A stretch of DNA of 64,000 nucleotides from Stachybotrys elegans (lineage: Eukaryota > Ascomycota > Sordariomycetes > Hypocreales > Stachybotryaceae): the NCBI GenBank assembly GCA_020746835.1, contig JAGPNK010000007.1, positions 1,287,501 to 1,351,500 on the forward strand. The letters are read 5' to 3'. Shown here in pieces: positions 50,222 to 59,949 of the stretch; within the stretch, counting starts at the first letter, position 1; the number at the start of each line of letters is the position of its first letter. A model generated the notes under the pieces. That model did not search any database, had not been told where the DNA came from, and was given only the letters and a program-made list of their open reading frames with translations. A program made the translations under genes and the position numbers.

Positions 50222-51334
50222 TCATACATTATCTTCTATGCGACTTGTTTCCCTCCTTTCGGTAAAACAGTCCAGCTGCTGGCGTATTTTTATCATAATC
50301 GACCTCATGCGGCCGCTGCCCTTGATTGGAACTGTCCATTGTTGACCGTGCTTCACCAGCTCTATAGACTTGACGTCCTGGTTTCCAGAGTCTATGTCCG
50401 GGGAATCCCGCCAAAGCTCTACGTACGAGACGGGTGCAAGGGCATGGGTAGAGAAACCCTCAAGAACCCGGCGTGCCTGAGCTTCGTCGCCCACCTCAAG
50501 TAGTATTACGCGTGTCTTCAACAGCTGTGCACAGTCGAATAGGCGAGAATAAAAGACATCCTCATGCCTCCAACCCGCCGGCAGAGGCAACGAGGCTCTA
50601 GGCACCAGGGCCAAGCGTGGCTCGTACTTACGAACTGAGTAAGATATGTCGCCACGTCCATGCTCCCAAACATCATTGGAAATATAAGGGGGGTTCGATG
50701 TCATGATGTCCCAAGGCTGTGAAGTGAGCATCTGTATATCAGCATCATTGAACAGATCTCCATGCTGAAAGGACAACGTATGGCTGGGCTGCGACCTGCC
50801 CAGGTGACCAGTTTCTCGATTGAGCTCGGCGTTCTCTCTGGCGAGATTGACGGCGTCTGGAGAAATGTCAATACCGTATACGCTTAGCCGAGGCACCGTT
50901 TGCCGAAGCAACGAATACAACAGCAATGGTATGCAGCCGGTGCCTGTGCAGAAATCGACGATACTAAGCTCCCCATCGCCACCGCGACCATCATGATCAA
51001 GTGCGTGGCCAGACTTGATCAGATCTGCAAGGTGGTGAGTGTAGGCTTCTGTCTCGGGCCTCGGAATGAGTACTCCAGGCTTGCATTTGATGTCGAGAGG
51101 GCCAAACGGCTGGGTTCCGAGGATGTACTGCAGTGGAAAGCCGCGGCCGCGCTTGCGGCAGAGTGCCGATAACCGTCCCTCTGTGTTGGGTGGTCCGGAC
51201 TGGTGGACGTGCTCCTTGAGCCAGCGAAGCTCATTAAGCGAGGAAGGGATGTCTCTGCATGCTGGAAGAAGGGCGGCCAAATTGGGCGAGTATCGCGTTG
51301 CCCTACGGATAAGAGAAGGAGGGATTCTGGGCAT
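50222..51334 (-). CDS. Mitochondrial HemK-like glutamine methyltransferase (Mtq1-like)
   Basis: Single exon of 371 codons (370 aa). I chose the ATG at 51334 because further upstream the frame runs through a poly-T tract. A basic N-terminus (MPRIPPSLIRRATRYSPNLA) fits mitochondrial import. Motifs in order are FPLQYILGTQPFG with IPRPETE (85-96), AdoMet motif I VDFCTGTGCIP (126-136), YGIDISPDAVNLARENAELN, and the diagnostic SNPPYI (213-218) that binds the glutamine amide. The family methylates the GGQ glutamine of class-1 release factors; Mtq1 does so for mitochondrial Mrf1. That assignment is inferred from the N-terminus and the PrmC/HemK motif set. The last 90 residues are a variable tail. It shares a 484-bp divergent promoter with RPB11. 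Confidence 0.88.
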   Translation of the reverse strand: MPRIPPSLIRRATRYSPNLAALLPACRDIPSSLNELRWLKEHVHQSGPPNTEGRLSALCRKRGRGFPLQYILGTQPFGPLDIKCKPGVLIPRPETEAYTHHLADLIKSGHALDHDGRGGDGELSIVDFCTGTGCIPLLLYSLLRQTVPRLSVYGIDISPDAVNLARENAELNRETGHLGRSQPSHTLSFQHGDLFNDADIQMLTSQPWDIMTSNPPYISNDVWEHGRGDISYSVRKYEPRLALVPRASLPLPAGWRHEDVFYSRLFDCAQLLKTRVILLEVGDEAQARRVLEGFSTHALAPVSYVELWRDSPDIDSGNQDVKSIELVKHGQQWTVPIKGSGRMRSIMIKIRQQLDCFTERRETSRIEDNV

Positions 51335-51818
51335 GGCCCACGGGATACCCGATGGGCGGTCGCAATGAACACAGCGGTGGAAAAAAAAAAAAGAAAAAAA
51401 AAGTCTGGGTGAGTAAATGATGGAATATGAAGGCAAATTCAATACAACTTTAATATGACAGCGTCTGCGCTTGGTAATGGGTGACCCCTGAGCGACAAAG
51501 CCGTGCCTGTGCACTTTACCCGAGCATTAGCCTTGGGTGCGAAACTCGCCTCAGTTGCTGACAACAAGTGGTGGAGCTCAGCGACGCCAGGCTTCTCACG
51601 TTAAGCTTTTGAGCTTCACAGTGAATCGTCGATATTTGCCACGTGAACGCATTGTCGTTTTGCTCTTTTGGAATTGGTTTCTGGGCCGAAGGGATCTGAG
51701 ACCATTCACTCGCTGCACCTCATTGCTACCCGTCGCGACACACATCTTCTCCCGCGACACTTGCTTTGCTCCTTGGTTTGGATAAAGAAGACGAGGCTTC
51801 AAACTTGCTGGCCTCAAA
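51335..51818. promoter_or_regulatory. Divergent promoter of the methyltransferase gene and RPB11
   Basis: 484 bp between the two start codons. It contains an A-rich tract at 51380-51401 close to the methyltransferase start. I recognise no specific site. Confidence 0.6.
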
Positions 51819-52784
51819 ATGAACGCCCCCGATCGGTCAGTCCCTGTTCATCTTCGATTCGTTGAATTCTCTACGTCGCTTGTTTTTCGCAAGCTCTTTT
51901 ATTGCCGTCTCTATTCACTCTTCACTTGCTGCCCCTTAAAATCCCAATCCGTGGTGCCTAGAGTCGCAAACATGCGGCCGTCAGGTGCGACAGATGCCGA
52001 AGATGCCCTCCGGGTCGAAGCGAGCCTGCCACAACGGCTGGCAACACCTGCCGTGCATCGGGGCATTAAATGCTGCAAAGCCTGCCTGCGCAATGAGGAA
52101 TTCCTGATAACGCATCTCCGCATCTACCTCGACCTTTCGTTGTAGAATCTCCCCCTCGTACATGCACAACACACTTGCGTTCAGCCCCAGTTCACGGCGC
52201 CGTCTTTGAATCACAATGACAGGATACAACCCCAAGCACTTCAATACCCAAGATGACCCGTTGTGTACCATGTTCGCCCGCTCCGAACCTCGGCTGACTC
52301 TCCTCACAGTTTCGAGCTCTTCCTGCTCGCAGACGGCGAGAAGAAGATCGAAGAGAAGGTCTACTCTGGTCCGTCGTAGTGATTTACCCCAATGATGGCC
52401 TCTCCTGACCCGGTCTACTAGGCATGTCGAACACGTCGGATTTCATATTGAAGAAGGAAGATCATACTCTGGGCAACCTGTTGTCGGATCATCTCAAGGC
52501 TCACCCTAATGTCTTGATGGCCGGCTATAAGAGTGAGCTCGGCATTTATCCTGATCGTCGTGATTGCAAAGCTGACGAGGGCAGTCGCACATCCCAATGT
52601 CCCGGAACTATTCATCCGTGTCCAGACCGATGGTAATGTATCAGCACGAGACGCGTTTACGTCCGTGTGTGAGAAGCTCATCAACCAACTCGAGATGTTG
52701 CACCAGGAGTTCACACGCGAGTGGGAGCTGAGACGAATCACAAACACGGGAGAGCAAGGCAACATGCAAGGCAATGGTCATTAG
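51819..52784 (+). CDS. RPB11: RNA polymerase II subunit RPB11
   Basis: Four exons: 51819-51835, 52310-52368, 52422-52532 and 52585-52784; 128 aa. The 17-nt first exon encodes MNAPDR, joined to FELFLLADGEKKIEEKVYS; yeast Rpb11 also begins MNAPDRFELFLL, which fixes this splice. The dimerisation fold carries the family signature KKEDHTLGNLLSDHLKAHPN, then AGYKIAHPNVPELFIRVQTD, and a long C-terminal helix (VCEKLINQLEMLHQEFTREW). Rpb11 pairs with Rpb3 as the alpha-like heterodimer that starts polymerase II assembly in the nucleus. The first intron (51836-52309, 474 nt) is about ten times longer than the other introns here and has a weak GTCAGT donor. The gene diverges from the methyltransferase gene and is convergent with LSM5. 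Confidence 0.95.
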
Positions 52785-53103
52785 GCGTTTGTAACCTCTT
52801 GAAGAATCTGGGCGTTGGGGGTTTCTAGATAACGGTATAAACCACGGAAAGGAGGCAAGGAAATGTCATTTGGCTGCATTGACTCAAAACGTGGCCTTCC
52901 AATTCAGACAGAATTGTCCATGGTGTGGCGATATGCTGTTCCGTAACTGCATTGGTTTGATGATGGCATTTCCCCTTGGTCGGGCACCGTCCCGTTCAAG
53001 GCGTGCGCGCACCCAGCTCCTCTCTTGGCAAACCGGTGAAGCGGCACAGTTCATGACGGCAACTCAGCTAGCATGCAGCCGCTCGTATGCTATCGTGATA
53101 TTT
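52785..53103. other. Convergent intergenic region RPB11/LSM5
   Basis: 319 bp between the two stop codons; both 3' UTRs. Nothing else seen. Confidence 0.6.
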
Positions 53104-53606
53104 TCATGCTCCAACAGCAACAGGCCCCTCTCCTCCCGGAATCAACTAGTAATGGGGTTAGCGACAGCCACAGCAAGGGCAAGGGTAGCTCACCATGCAT
53201 ATATTGTTACCGTTCAGCAGAATCTTGGGCAGCTTGGTGTGGTTACCCGAGTAGTCGCTGCAGCCTCCATGTTAGCTGAGATTTGGAGACCATCTCTGCG
53301 AAACTGACAATTCTATGACATCCTCCAAAACCATGTCTGCATCGCCGTTAGAGATGACACGGAACAGTTCCGGGAGAATCTGACTTACTGACGTAGTCAT
53401 CGAACCCAAGCAGGGTGCCGCTGAATTCTGTTCTGGTGTTAGCAGGACCGGCTGTGTTGGATGTGGCATCTCTTCACCTTTGTCGCCTTTCATGATGACC
53501 CATATTCTCGAGCCGACGCACTTGTCGATGAGTTCTGCAGCAGGGTCAATACTGTACTGTTGGGAGGAGCAAGTCTTGTACCTAGAGGCAATAGTTGGGA
53601 GGCCAT
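53104..53606 (-). CDS. LSM5: U6 snRNA-associated Sm-like protein LSm5
   Basis: Six exons in 503 bp: 53606-53582, 53534-53478, 53427-53389, 53336-53309, 53257-53194 and 53145-53104. They encode 84 aa, the usual LSm5 length. Spliced, the protein opens MASQLLPLELIDKCVGSRIW. It continues with VIMKGDKEFSGTLLGFDDYV (Sm1 motif with the GTLLGFDDYVN signature), NMVLEDVIEFDYSGNHTK, and the Sm2 motif ILLNGNNICMLIPGG. All five introns are 47-53 nt, GT-AG, and each restores the family sequence. LSm5 is part of the LSm2-8 ring that binds the U6 3' end in splicing and of the LSm1-7 ring that promotes mRNA decapping. It diverges from the exonuclease gene. Confidence 0.95.
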
Positions 53607-54125
53607 GATGACGGGTTCTGGGTCCAGATACGCCCTCCGTTGTGAGGCTGTAGTATAGACCTGGGATGTGTATGAGCCTGGGATACTGATGAAGCAGCGA
53701 TCATGATCTTGGTGGGATGGGCAAAAGTGGGACTTTACAGTGTACATTGTTGCGAGTACACGTGCCTTCGTGACCGTCACAGCGACCAGCTCACCCCCAC
53801 TTTGCTTCTAACACAAAACTTGTCGACCCTAGACGCGGGACGCGTCGAATCACACGCCACCTCTCCAACCCGCCTATTATGCCCACGGCTGCCTAGAACA
53901 GCGCATCAGCGCAGGCATGTCGATTGGTTGCAGGACTGGCCGCTTGGCCTCCATCACGGTCTCACGATCTTTGCATTTCATCCGGAAACGGAGTCTGGTC
54001 GTTGCTGGTAAATGTACCAGGCCCTTCTCCAGGTCGTCCACTCCCTCCCTCAATCAAATGTAGGTGCTTTGGGACCTCTGCACCATCTTGATATCGTCTA
54101 ACATCTCAGTCGCACCTCACGATTT
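53607..54125. promoter_or_regulatory. Divergent promoter of LSM5 and the exonuclease gene, with MCB site
   Basis: 519 bp between start codons. It contains GACGCGGGACGCGT at 53832-53845, with a full ACGCGT (MBF-type site) at 53840-53845, about 280 bp upstream of the exonuclease ATG. Confidence 0.6.
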
Positions 54126-55823
54126 ATGACCATGCACAACGACAACCGGCTATGGAATCCTCGATCTGGGATTCGGTTTTCCCCGATAGCCAAGGCGACG
54201 GTCACCTACCCGCAGCTCGATGTGGCTCGTTTTCTCTTTGGATCCAGCTTTGGCGGCGCATCAAGCAAAAGACCCCGCCATGACACACCAACGGACCGAG
54301 AAGACGGTGTTGACCAGAAGGAAAGCCTGCCCAAAGACTTGTCGGGTACCCCCCTCTTCGACACATCACGATCGATGGCCAGCCCAGAACAGGAAGGCAA
54401 GCAACAACCTGTTGAAGGGCCGTTAATAAATGATGAGCCCCAGAAATCAAGCACGCCCGAGATTGAGCCTCCCGTGACCCCCCTCGATTTCAACATATCC
54501 CACGAAGCGTTCTATTCCGCACGTAAAAGCCCGCGGGGCTCGCCAGGATCCTTCTGGAGTCATAAGCTATACCAGAGCACGGCGAGCGATGGCACAATCG
54601 AGAAGGTCAAGGTGCATTACTGCACCAGCAAGGACACGATGGAGCGTGTCTGCAAAACACATTTCATAGGCGAGAAAGTCCTTGGCTTTGACCTGGAATG
54701 GATGGTGTATGCAAAGAGTACGGATGGTCCGCGTGCATTTGTTTCAGTCATCCAGTTGGCCAGCCCAAGTCACATCGCCATCTTCCACCTTGCACGATTT
54801 CCCAAGGACGATTTCGTGGCTCCATCCTTTAAACGTATCATGGAAGATTCTACGGTCAGCAAAGCCGGAGTCAGTATCAAAGGGGACTGTGCCCGGATCA
54901 AGACCTCGCTTGGGATTGAAACTAAAGGAATATTTGAACTCAGCCACCTGTATAGACTTGTCAAGCATTCGTTCGATGGACGCACAGAACTCATCAACCG
55001 AAAGCTTGTGGCACTGGCCACCCAAGTCAACGACTACCTACATCTGCCGCTATATAAAGAAGAAAGCGTTCGATCCAGTAACTGGAGCTTACCGCTCTCG
55101 GAGCGTCAAATTCTTTGTCCGTTACCCCCAACGTGCTTGGCCCATCATGGCACTAACAAGGTGACAGATTCGGCGGCAGATGCCTACGCTGGAGTGCAGC
55201 TTTACCATGTGCTTGAGGCGAAGCGCATGGCACTGGTACCTACTCCCCCGCGGCCATACTTCGCAGAAGAGAACCGGCCGATTCGAATTGCCGAAGCCAT
55301 TGTGGCCTCCGAAGCCGAGGCCGAAGCAGATATGGACGCGGAAGAACTCTTGCCTGTCGAGGAGATCATGGCAGCAGTCCCAGTACCCAAAGCCAAGGCG
55401 GGAACACAACCAGCCCTGCGAATCCCTAGTGTCGCTGTTGAATCGTCAAAGAAATCATTGCCCAGCCAAACCTCGCAACCGAAACCAAAGGACCCGCGTA
55501 TAGTCGCCGCTGAGGTCCAGATCAGCAATTATTACCGATCTGCTACAACTACGACGGCCAAGGCCAAGCAAAGCAGCCTAAGGGCATACTACATCTGGCA
55601 CGGGAATGACAATCTGACCCCCGAGGGCGTTGCTGGGGTCATGCGGGACCCCCCATTGAAGGTCAACACGGTAGTTACATACATACTTGACGCCATCACC
55701 ACCGGGGGCCTCCCGTACAACAAGGCAAGGCTGGAGGGAGAGATTCTAAGATCGCTCCCGCAAGAGACTCTAAGACTGCCGAGGTATGAGCGGTTGGTGC
55801 TCGCGTGCCGCGGCACTCCATGA
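54126..55823 (+). CDS. Werner-type 3'-5' exonuclease domain protein
   Basis: Exons 54126-55116 and 55168-55823, about 548 aa after removing a 51-nt intron. Residues 1-155 are disordered. The DnaQ-like (DEDDy) exonuclease follows: motif I VLGFDLEWM with D189 and E191, then VSVIQLASPSHIAIFHLARF, and motif II SKAGVSIKGDCARIKTSLGI. Motif III is YSAADAYAG. The key Tyr of Y-x3-D exists only in the spliced form; reading through the intron gives ILCPLPPT instead, and there is no in-frame stop to reveal the error. The C-terminal part (about 400-548) is unlike WRN and carries WHGNDNLTPEGVAGVMRDPP with a helical domain. Family members trim DNA or RNA 3' ends in repair. The partner and substrate are not known. 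It shares its promoter with LSM5. Confidence 0.88.
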   Translation: MTMHNDNRLWNPRSGIRFSPIAKATVTYPQLDVARFLFGSSFGGASSKRPRHDTPTDREDGVDQKESLPKDLSGTPLFDTSRSMASPEQEGKQQPVEGPLINDEPQKSSTPEIEPPVTPLDFNISHEAFYSARKSPRGSPGSFWSHKLYQSTASDGTIEKVKVHYCTSKDTMERVCKTHFIGEKVLGFDLEWMVYAKSTDGPRAFVSVIQLASPSHIAIFHLARFPKDDFVAPSFKRIMEDSTVSKAGVSIKGDCARIKTSLGIETKGIFELSHLYRLVKHSFDGRTELINRKLVALATQVNDYLHLPLYKEESVRSSNWSLPLSERQILCPLPPTCLAHHGTNKVTDSAADAYAGVQLYHVLEAKRMALVPTPPRPYFAEENRPIRIAEAIVASEAEAEADMDAEELLPVEEIMAAVPVPKAKAGTQPALRIPSVAVESSKKSLPSQTSQPKPKDPRIVAAEVQISNYYRSATTTTAKAKQSSLRAYYIWHGNDNLTPEGVAGVMRDPPLKVNTVVTYILDAITTGGLPYNKARLEGEILRSLPQETLRLPRYERLVLACRGTP

Positions 55824-55924
55824 GACGGGTCTTTTCTCGCCACGCCAGTTTCTCGTTTGGATAATGAGTAGATACCCATGTAGTTTATTGAATGCTTGTC
55901 CATATATTTGAAAATCCCAACCAT
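55824..55924. other. Very short convergent spacer
   Basis: Only 101 bp separate the exonuclease and YTM1 stop codons, so their 3' UTRs must overlap. Confidence 0.6.
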
Positions 55925-57411
55925 CTATGAAGCGAGCAGACCCCTTCCTCGGTTCACCTGCACCTTCTTATCCTCACCCGCACTCACGATGCCCCATGAC
56001 TTGTCCCATACGACGCTCAAGACCTTGGCGCCATCTCCGGCCGGAGGAAGCTTCTTCCCACGGAGCCATTCTCTTTCTATGGTGTAGACGGGATCGCCCA
56101 CACTGCCGCTGCCCTCCTCCGACGTGGCAGAGCGTACACTTCGAAGATCCCATACCCGGCAAGTGCTGTCATAGGAACCTGACACCAAGGAATAATCATT
56201 CTCAGGGGATGGTGCTAGAGACACGACCATATTTATGTGGCCACGAAGAGTCATGGCAGCTGTTGCAGAAGCCGACTCTCGAGGATCTAGCAGAGTAATA
56301 TGCCGTGCGGAGGAGCCTGCGGCAACCAGGGATTTGCTCGGAAGCGCAGTTGCGCATAGCAGAGGGTGCATCGTCGTCAGCCTCGACACTTCTCGCTGGG
56401 TCGTGAGATCAATTGTTCGGACCGTATGATCCTTCGAGGCGGAATACGCGACAGTGGAATCGTTGGGGTGGAAGATGGCGGCAGTTACAGGCTCGTCGTG
56501 CAGAGAGATCATAGCCAGTGGGCCACGCTGCGCCGTAGAGCCAGCATTGGACATCTTTGCGCGCTTGGTGCTGTGGGCTGATGGGAGAGTCTCGGGATCA
56601 GCTTGGGGTGCGGTGCGTTTGGAAGAAGACCAGACACCGACGCGACCATCAGCAGAGGCCGTCAGTATGCGCTTTGTTGCCAGGTTCACATCCAGATTGT
56701 TGATCTCCTTATCGTGACCCCATAGCTCCATGTCGAGCTTCAGAGAGCCGGAAAACCCATCCTCAGCCTCGTTGTAGCTCCAGACGACGACCTTACGGTC
56801 CAGACCAGTGGACGCCAGCTTGCCTGTAGAGAGCCATTTGACGGCGTTCACTCTCTGCGTGTGGCCCCCGGCTCTGCCAGCGGGCGAGATGGCAATAGCT
56901 TCGCCAGAAGGGTTCCAGACTCTGACGAGGCCGTCGTAGGATGCGCTTGCGACTCTCTCGTTAACCCTGGCAGACCCGGCGAGAAGTCCTGCGGGGGAAG
57001 TCTCGGACAGAACATCGACACCGCCAACCCAATCGTCATGCTCAAAGCTTGCTTCGTATACGGGGGGAGAAGACTGCGAACGTATTGTAGGGTGAGGGTT
57101 GTCTCAGTAGACAAGCCGTTGGAGGAGAGGTAGTCTTCAATCGAGGTCTTCAGAAAGGTACCGTTGGCGAGGAAGTCTAGGGGCACGGGCGAGGAGGTGT
57201 CCAGCATAGACTCGGAGTTGAGAATTCGCGACAGGCCATAGCGCTTGATATCTAGAGAAAAAAAAGTCAGCGCAATTGACACAAGACGGCTTGGTGTCTG
57301 TGATAATGACTAACCTGCGGGAACGAGGAGCTGCTGCTTTGACTCGGGGAGCACGAGGTCAGGCTCGTTGGTGGTGAAGATGACCTTCACTTGGGAAGCT
57401 GAGGCGGCCAT
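55925..57411 (-). CDS. YTM1: Ribosome biogenesis WD40 protein Ytm1 (WDR12), frame broken at a C6 run
   Basis: Exon 1 is 57411-57315 and exon 2 is 57251-55925; about 474 aa if one base is restored. The N-terminal NLE domain reads [20 protein letters not shown] then [20 protein letters not shown] and YVRSLLPP. There the frame shifts: the next family sequence [19 protein letters not shown] lies in another frame. The break coincides with a run of six C on the coding strand (G6 at 57062-57067); seven would restore it. WD40 repeats follow: [70 protein letters not shown] and a closing [17 protein letters not shown]. Ytm1 binds Erb1 and Nop7 (PeBoW) and, via the NLE domain, the remodeler Rea1/Mdn1 in 60S maturation. 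The protein is essential in yeast, so I take the break as a sequence error. Confidence 0.9.
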
Positions 57412-59949
57412 TTTGTCTGCTCAAGATTCTTGCGAAGACAATTCGACGTGGAGAGGCTCAATCACCTACAACATGTGCACAGAAATTTTCCAAAAAATTT
57501 AGGATAAGACAAGTCAGCCTCGTGCTTTTTGGACCCACTGCGGGGTGCATTGTTAGCCAATTTGAGCCAATCACAGGAAGCAGGAAATGCAAGGCTGCGC
57601 TTTATACATCTTGTCGGGTAATGCACTGTTTTTGTACCCCATGATATCACTCTGCAGGATAGGTGTTAGAACAAGCTGCAAGTCATAGTTTAAGGGTCAT
57701 ACGATGAGTAGTAGATTATAGTCGGGCCTCAATTTAACCCAGGGGTGAGGCGATAAATAAGGCTGCCAGGAGGGGTCGATCCTTTGGTACTGGGTTGGTA
57801 AGTTCCTCGCTGCTGAACACATGCTGATGGTTCAAGCTTCAATGACAAGTTGGGTTGATCGGTACCGCACCATGCGACGATACTAGCAGTGACCAGCTGC
57901 TTGCTTCGTAGCAGTAATGGGCATGACAACGCCGAGGTTGGTATCACGTAAACTGTGGCGTCAGTCTGCCCACAATCAGCTGGCTTGGTGGACACAAGAC
58001 GACCGCGTGATTGTGGAAGGACAGAGCCTAGGAGACAGATGTGACAATGATTGGCGGGACAATCGCGCCTTTTCCCTGTCGGGAATGCATTGGAGAGGGA
58101 GGCAAGGAGGGTTGGCGAAGCGAAGCCCCACGAGCGGAGATGGCGACCTGGGGAACCCGGGCTGAGCGTGTGAAGCACTGGCACGGATCGAGTGTGGATG
58201 AGAAAGCAGGTTGAAGCTGCCAAAGTTGTGGGGAATTGGGTCGATAGATTCAGTGGAGAGCTGGAGAAGGGTGGCAGCGCTAAGTCATCATGTATGTATG
58301 TAACTGCGGCGGAATGGGGTTTGTGGATGGGAGACGTTGGAATCGCATGTCTGGCATTTAACCGTGAGAAAGGGAAGGGCAGCAAAGACCAACGAGTGGA
58401 AAGCGAGGGAGGGGAGGGGGCGAGGCTCGCCTGGATGCGTGCCAACCAGTCACCAGTCACCACTTGATAAAGTGCACGTTGGCGTTGCCCTGCATCTGAT
58501 GCCCAAAGGTCTCATCGCTCGGACAACATCATCTCCGACCAGTGGCGCCGTTTCCGGGCCAGGACAAGGACGAGTCCAGCCAGACACGCAATTTTCGCTC
58601 TCTCCTGCTCCCCCCTGGTTCTGGACCAGTCCAATAATAAAGAGGCTCGTCTCGCCGTCGTCGGACCCCCGCATGGCATGGCGTCATCACTGGACGAGCT
58701 GCAGCGGCACTCTTATGACAAGCAGCTCTTTGGGGCGGGGGGAAAGGGAGCAACAGTCGGCGGCAACGCCTGAGGCGATCGCCACTCGACTTGCATGGAG
58801 AGGCAATGTGACTCCCAGATTCAGGTTATATGCCTCAACGAGCTCGGGCATAGCGCCCAACCTTTCTGGCTAGAAGCAAGCTACCAAGAATCAGCGCAAC
58901 CTACCTACCTACCGACATACCTATGTAGCGTAGCAACCACAACAACCACCACAGAGGCTTGCAAGGGAGCCGGGGAGCCGGGGGAGCAGGGAGCTAGGGC
59001 CAGGCATGCTTGGAAACGGTTTGGAGATTTGACCGGGGTTTTGGTTTTGGTTTTGGGTTTTTTTTTCTCGATGAGATGGCGCAGTTTTGGCACGGCGCAA
59101 CGCGGCGAGACCGCAGACAACCAGCGCTACAGGCTAGCCTCGCGTGCGCCGAAGCTGTCTGCACAATGGGTGGCGCCTGGTAGGTCCCGAGGAGACGAGA
59201 GCTGCGGCATTAGACCCCGTTGCGAGCGAGCTGCAGCGGCTTCGCTGGGTCGCCTTTGCCTGGAGCAGCTTCACAGTGGCTCGATCCCCGCACCCCTGGT
59301 TGCCAGCCCGTAGCCCGTAGCCCGTAGCGTCGCCCATCCGTGACCCCACTGGCAGATTCTCTCCCCCCTGCTAGCTGGTTCTAGCTACCTAGGTAGGTCA
59401 GGTACGTATGTATGGAGGTAGTTGCGAGTTGACATGGAGTAAGCATCGTAAATCCATCGATCGGTCTCTTCTCCTCTTCGACCTGTCCCATCTGCCCACA
59501 ACTTTCTCTCTGCCCTCCTCTGTCTTTCTCCCCAAACACCTTCACGCCCATTTTCTTCCTCTCGCAGCACCATATTTTTATATCGCGGGAGAGGGAGATT
59601 TGTTCTTGCAGCAGCGGGCATCTGTACGACCTTCCTTTGCCTACCTACCTCGCCTCGCTTGCCGCTTGCAGCCGACGCCTGACGTAGCCCGCAGCTGTTG
59701 CTCGACCCACACAGGAAGGGTAACATCATCAATAACAGCCTCCTCACTCAACAGCCATCTGGCCAGCCCCAGCCCTCGAGTACATATTCTGTCTCGACAA
59801 TTGCCCTCGCCTGTTTCTCCTACAGCTCTACAGCTACTTAGCTGTTCCTCGCCGCCGCTGTCTCGCCTTGTTGTGTACCAGCTCCATCTGCTTCTGACAG
59901 CCCTTGCGCAACATCTCGATCCGACCAGTCTCGCCTCCAATACCTCGCC
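57412..59949. promoter_or_regulatory. Divergent intergenic region YTM1/GSY1
   Basis: 2.5 kb. Next to YTM1 lie RRPE-like A/T blocks (next entry). Towards GSY1 there are short tandem repeats GGTTTT (59036-59058) and GCCCGTA (three units, 59308-59328), and the palindrome ctacctaggtag (59386-59397). A CT-rich leader (59460-59560) precedes the GSY1 start. A 244-codon minus frame at 57729-58463 begins with GTG and has no motif. Confidence 0.5.
57483..57500 (-). promoter_or_regulatory. RRPE-like element upstream of YTM1
   Basis: Two AAATTT-core blocks (gaaattttc and aaaaaattt) lie about 70-90 bp upstream of the YTM1 ATG. The ribosomal RNA processing element AAAAATTTT drives ribosome biogenesis genes in yeasts and many fungi. 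The match is short, so this is suggestive only. Confidence 0.45.

Noticed and set aside
57729..58463. 244-codon minus frame between YTM1 and GSY1
   Set aside because: Begins with GTG, is Ser/Pro/Leu-rich as expected from the reverse of GA-rich DNA, and has no domain or splice support.
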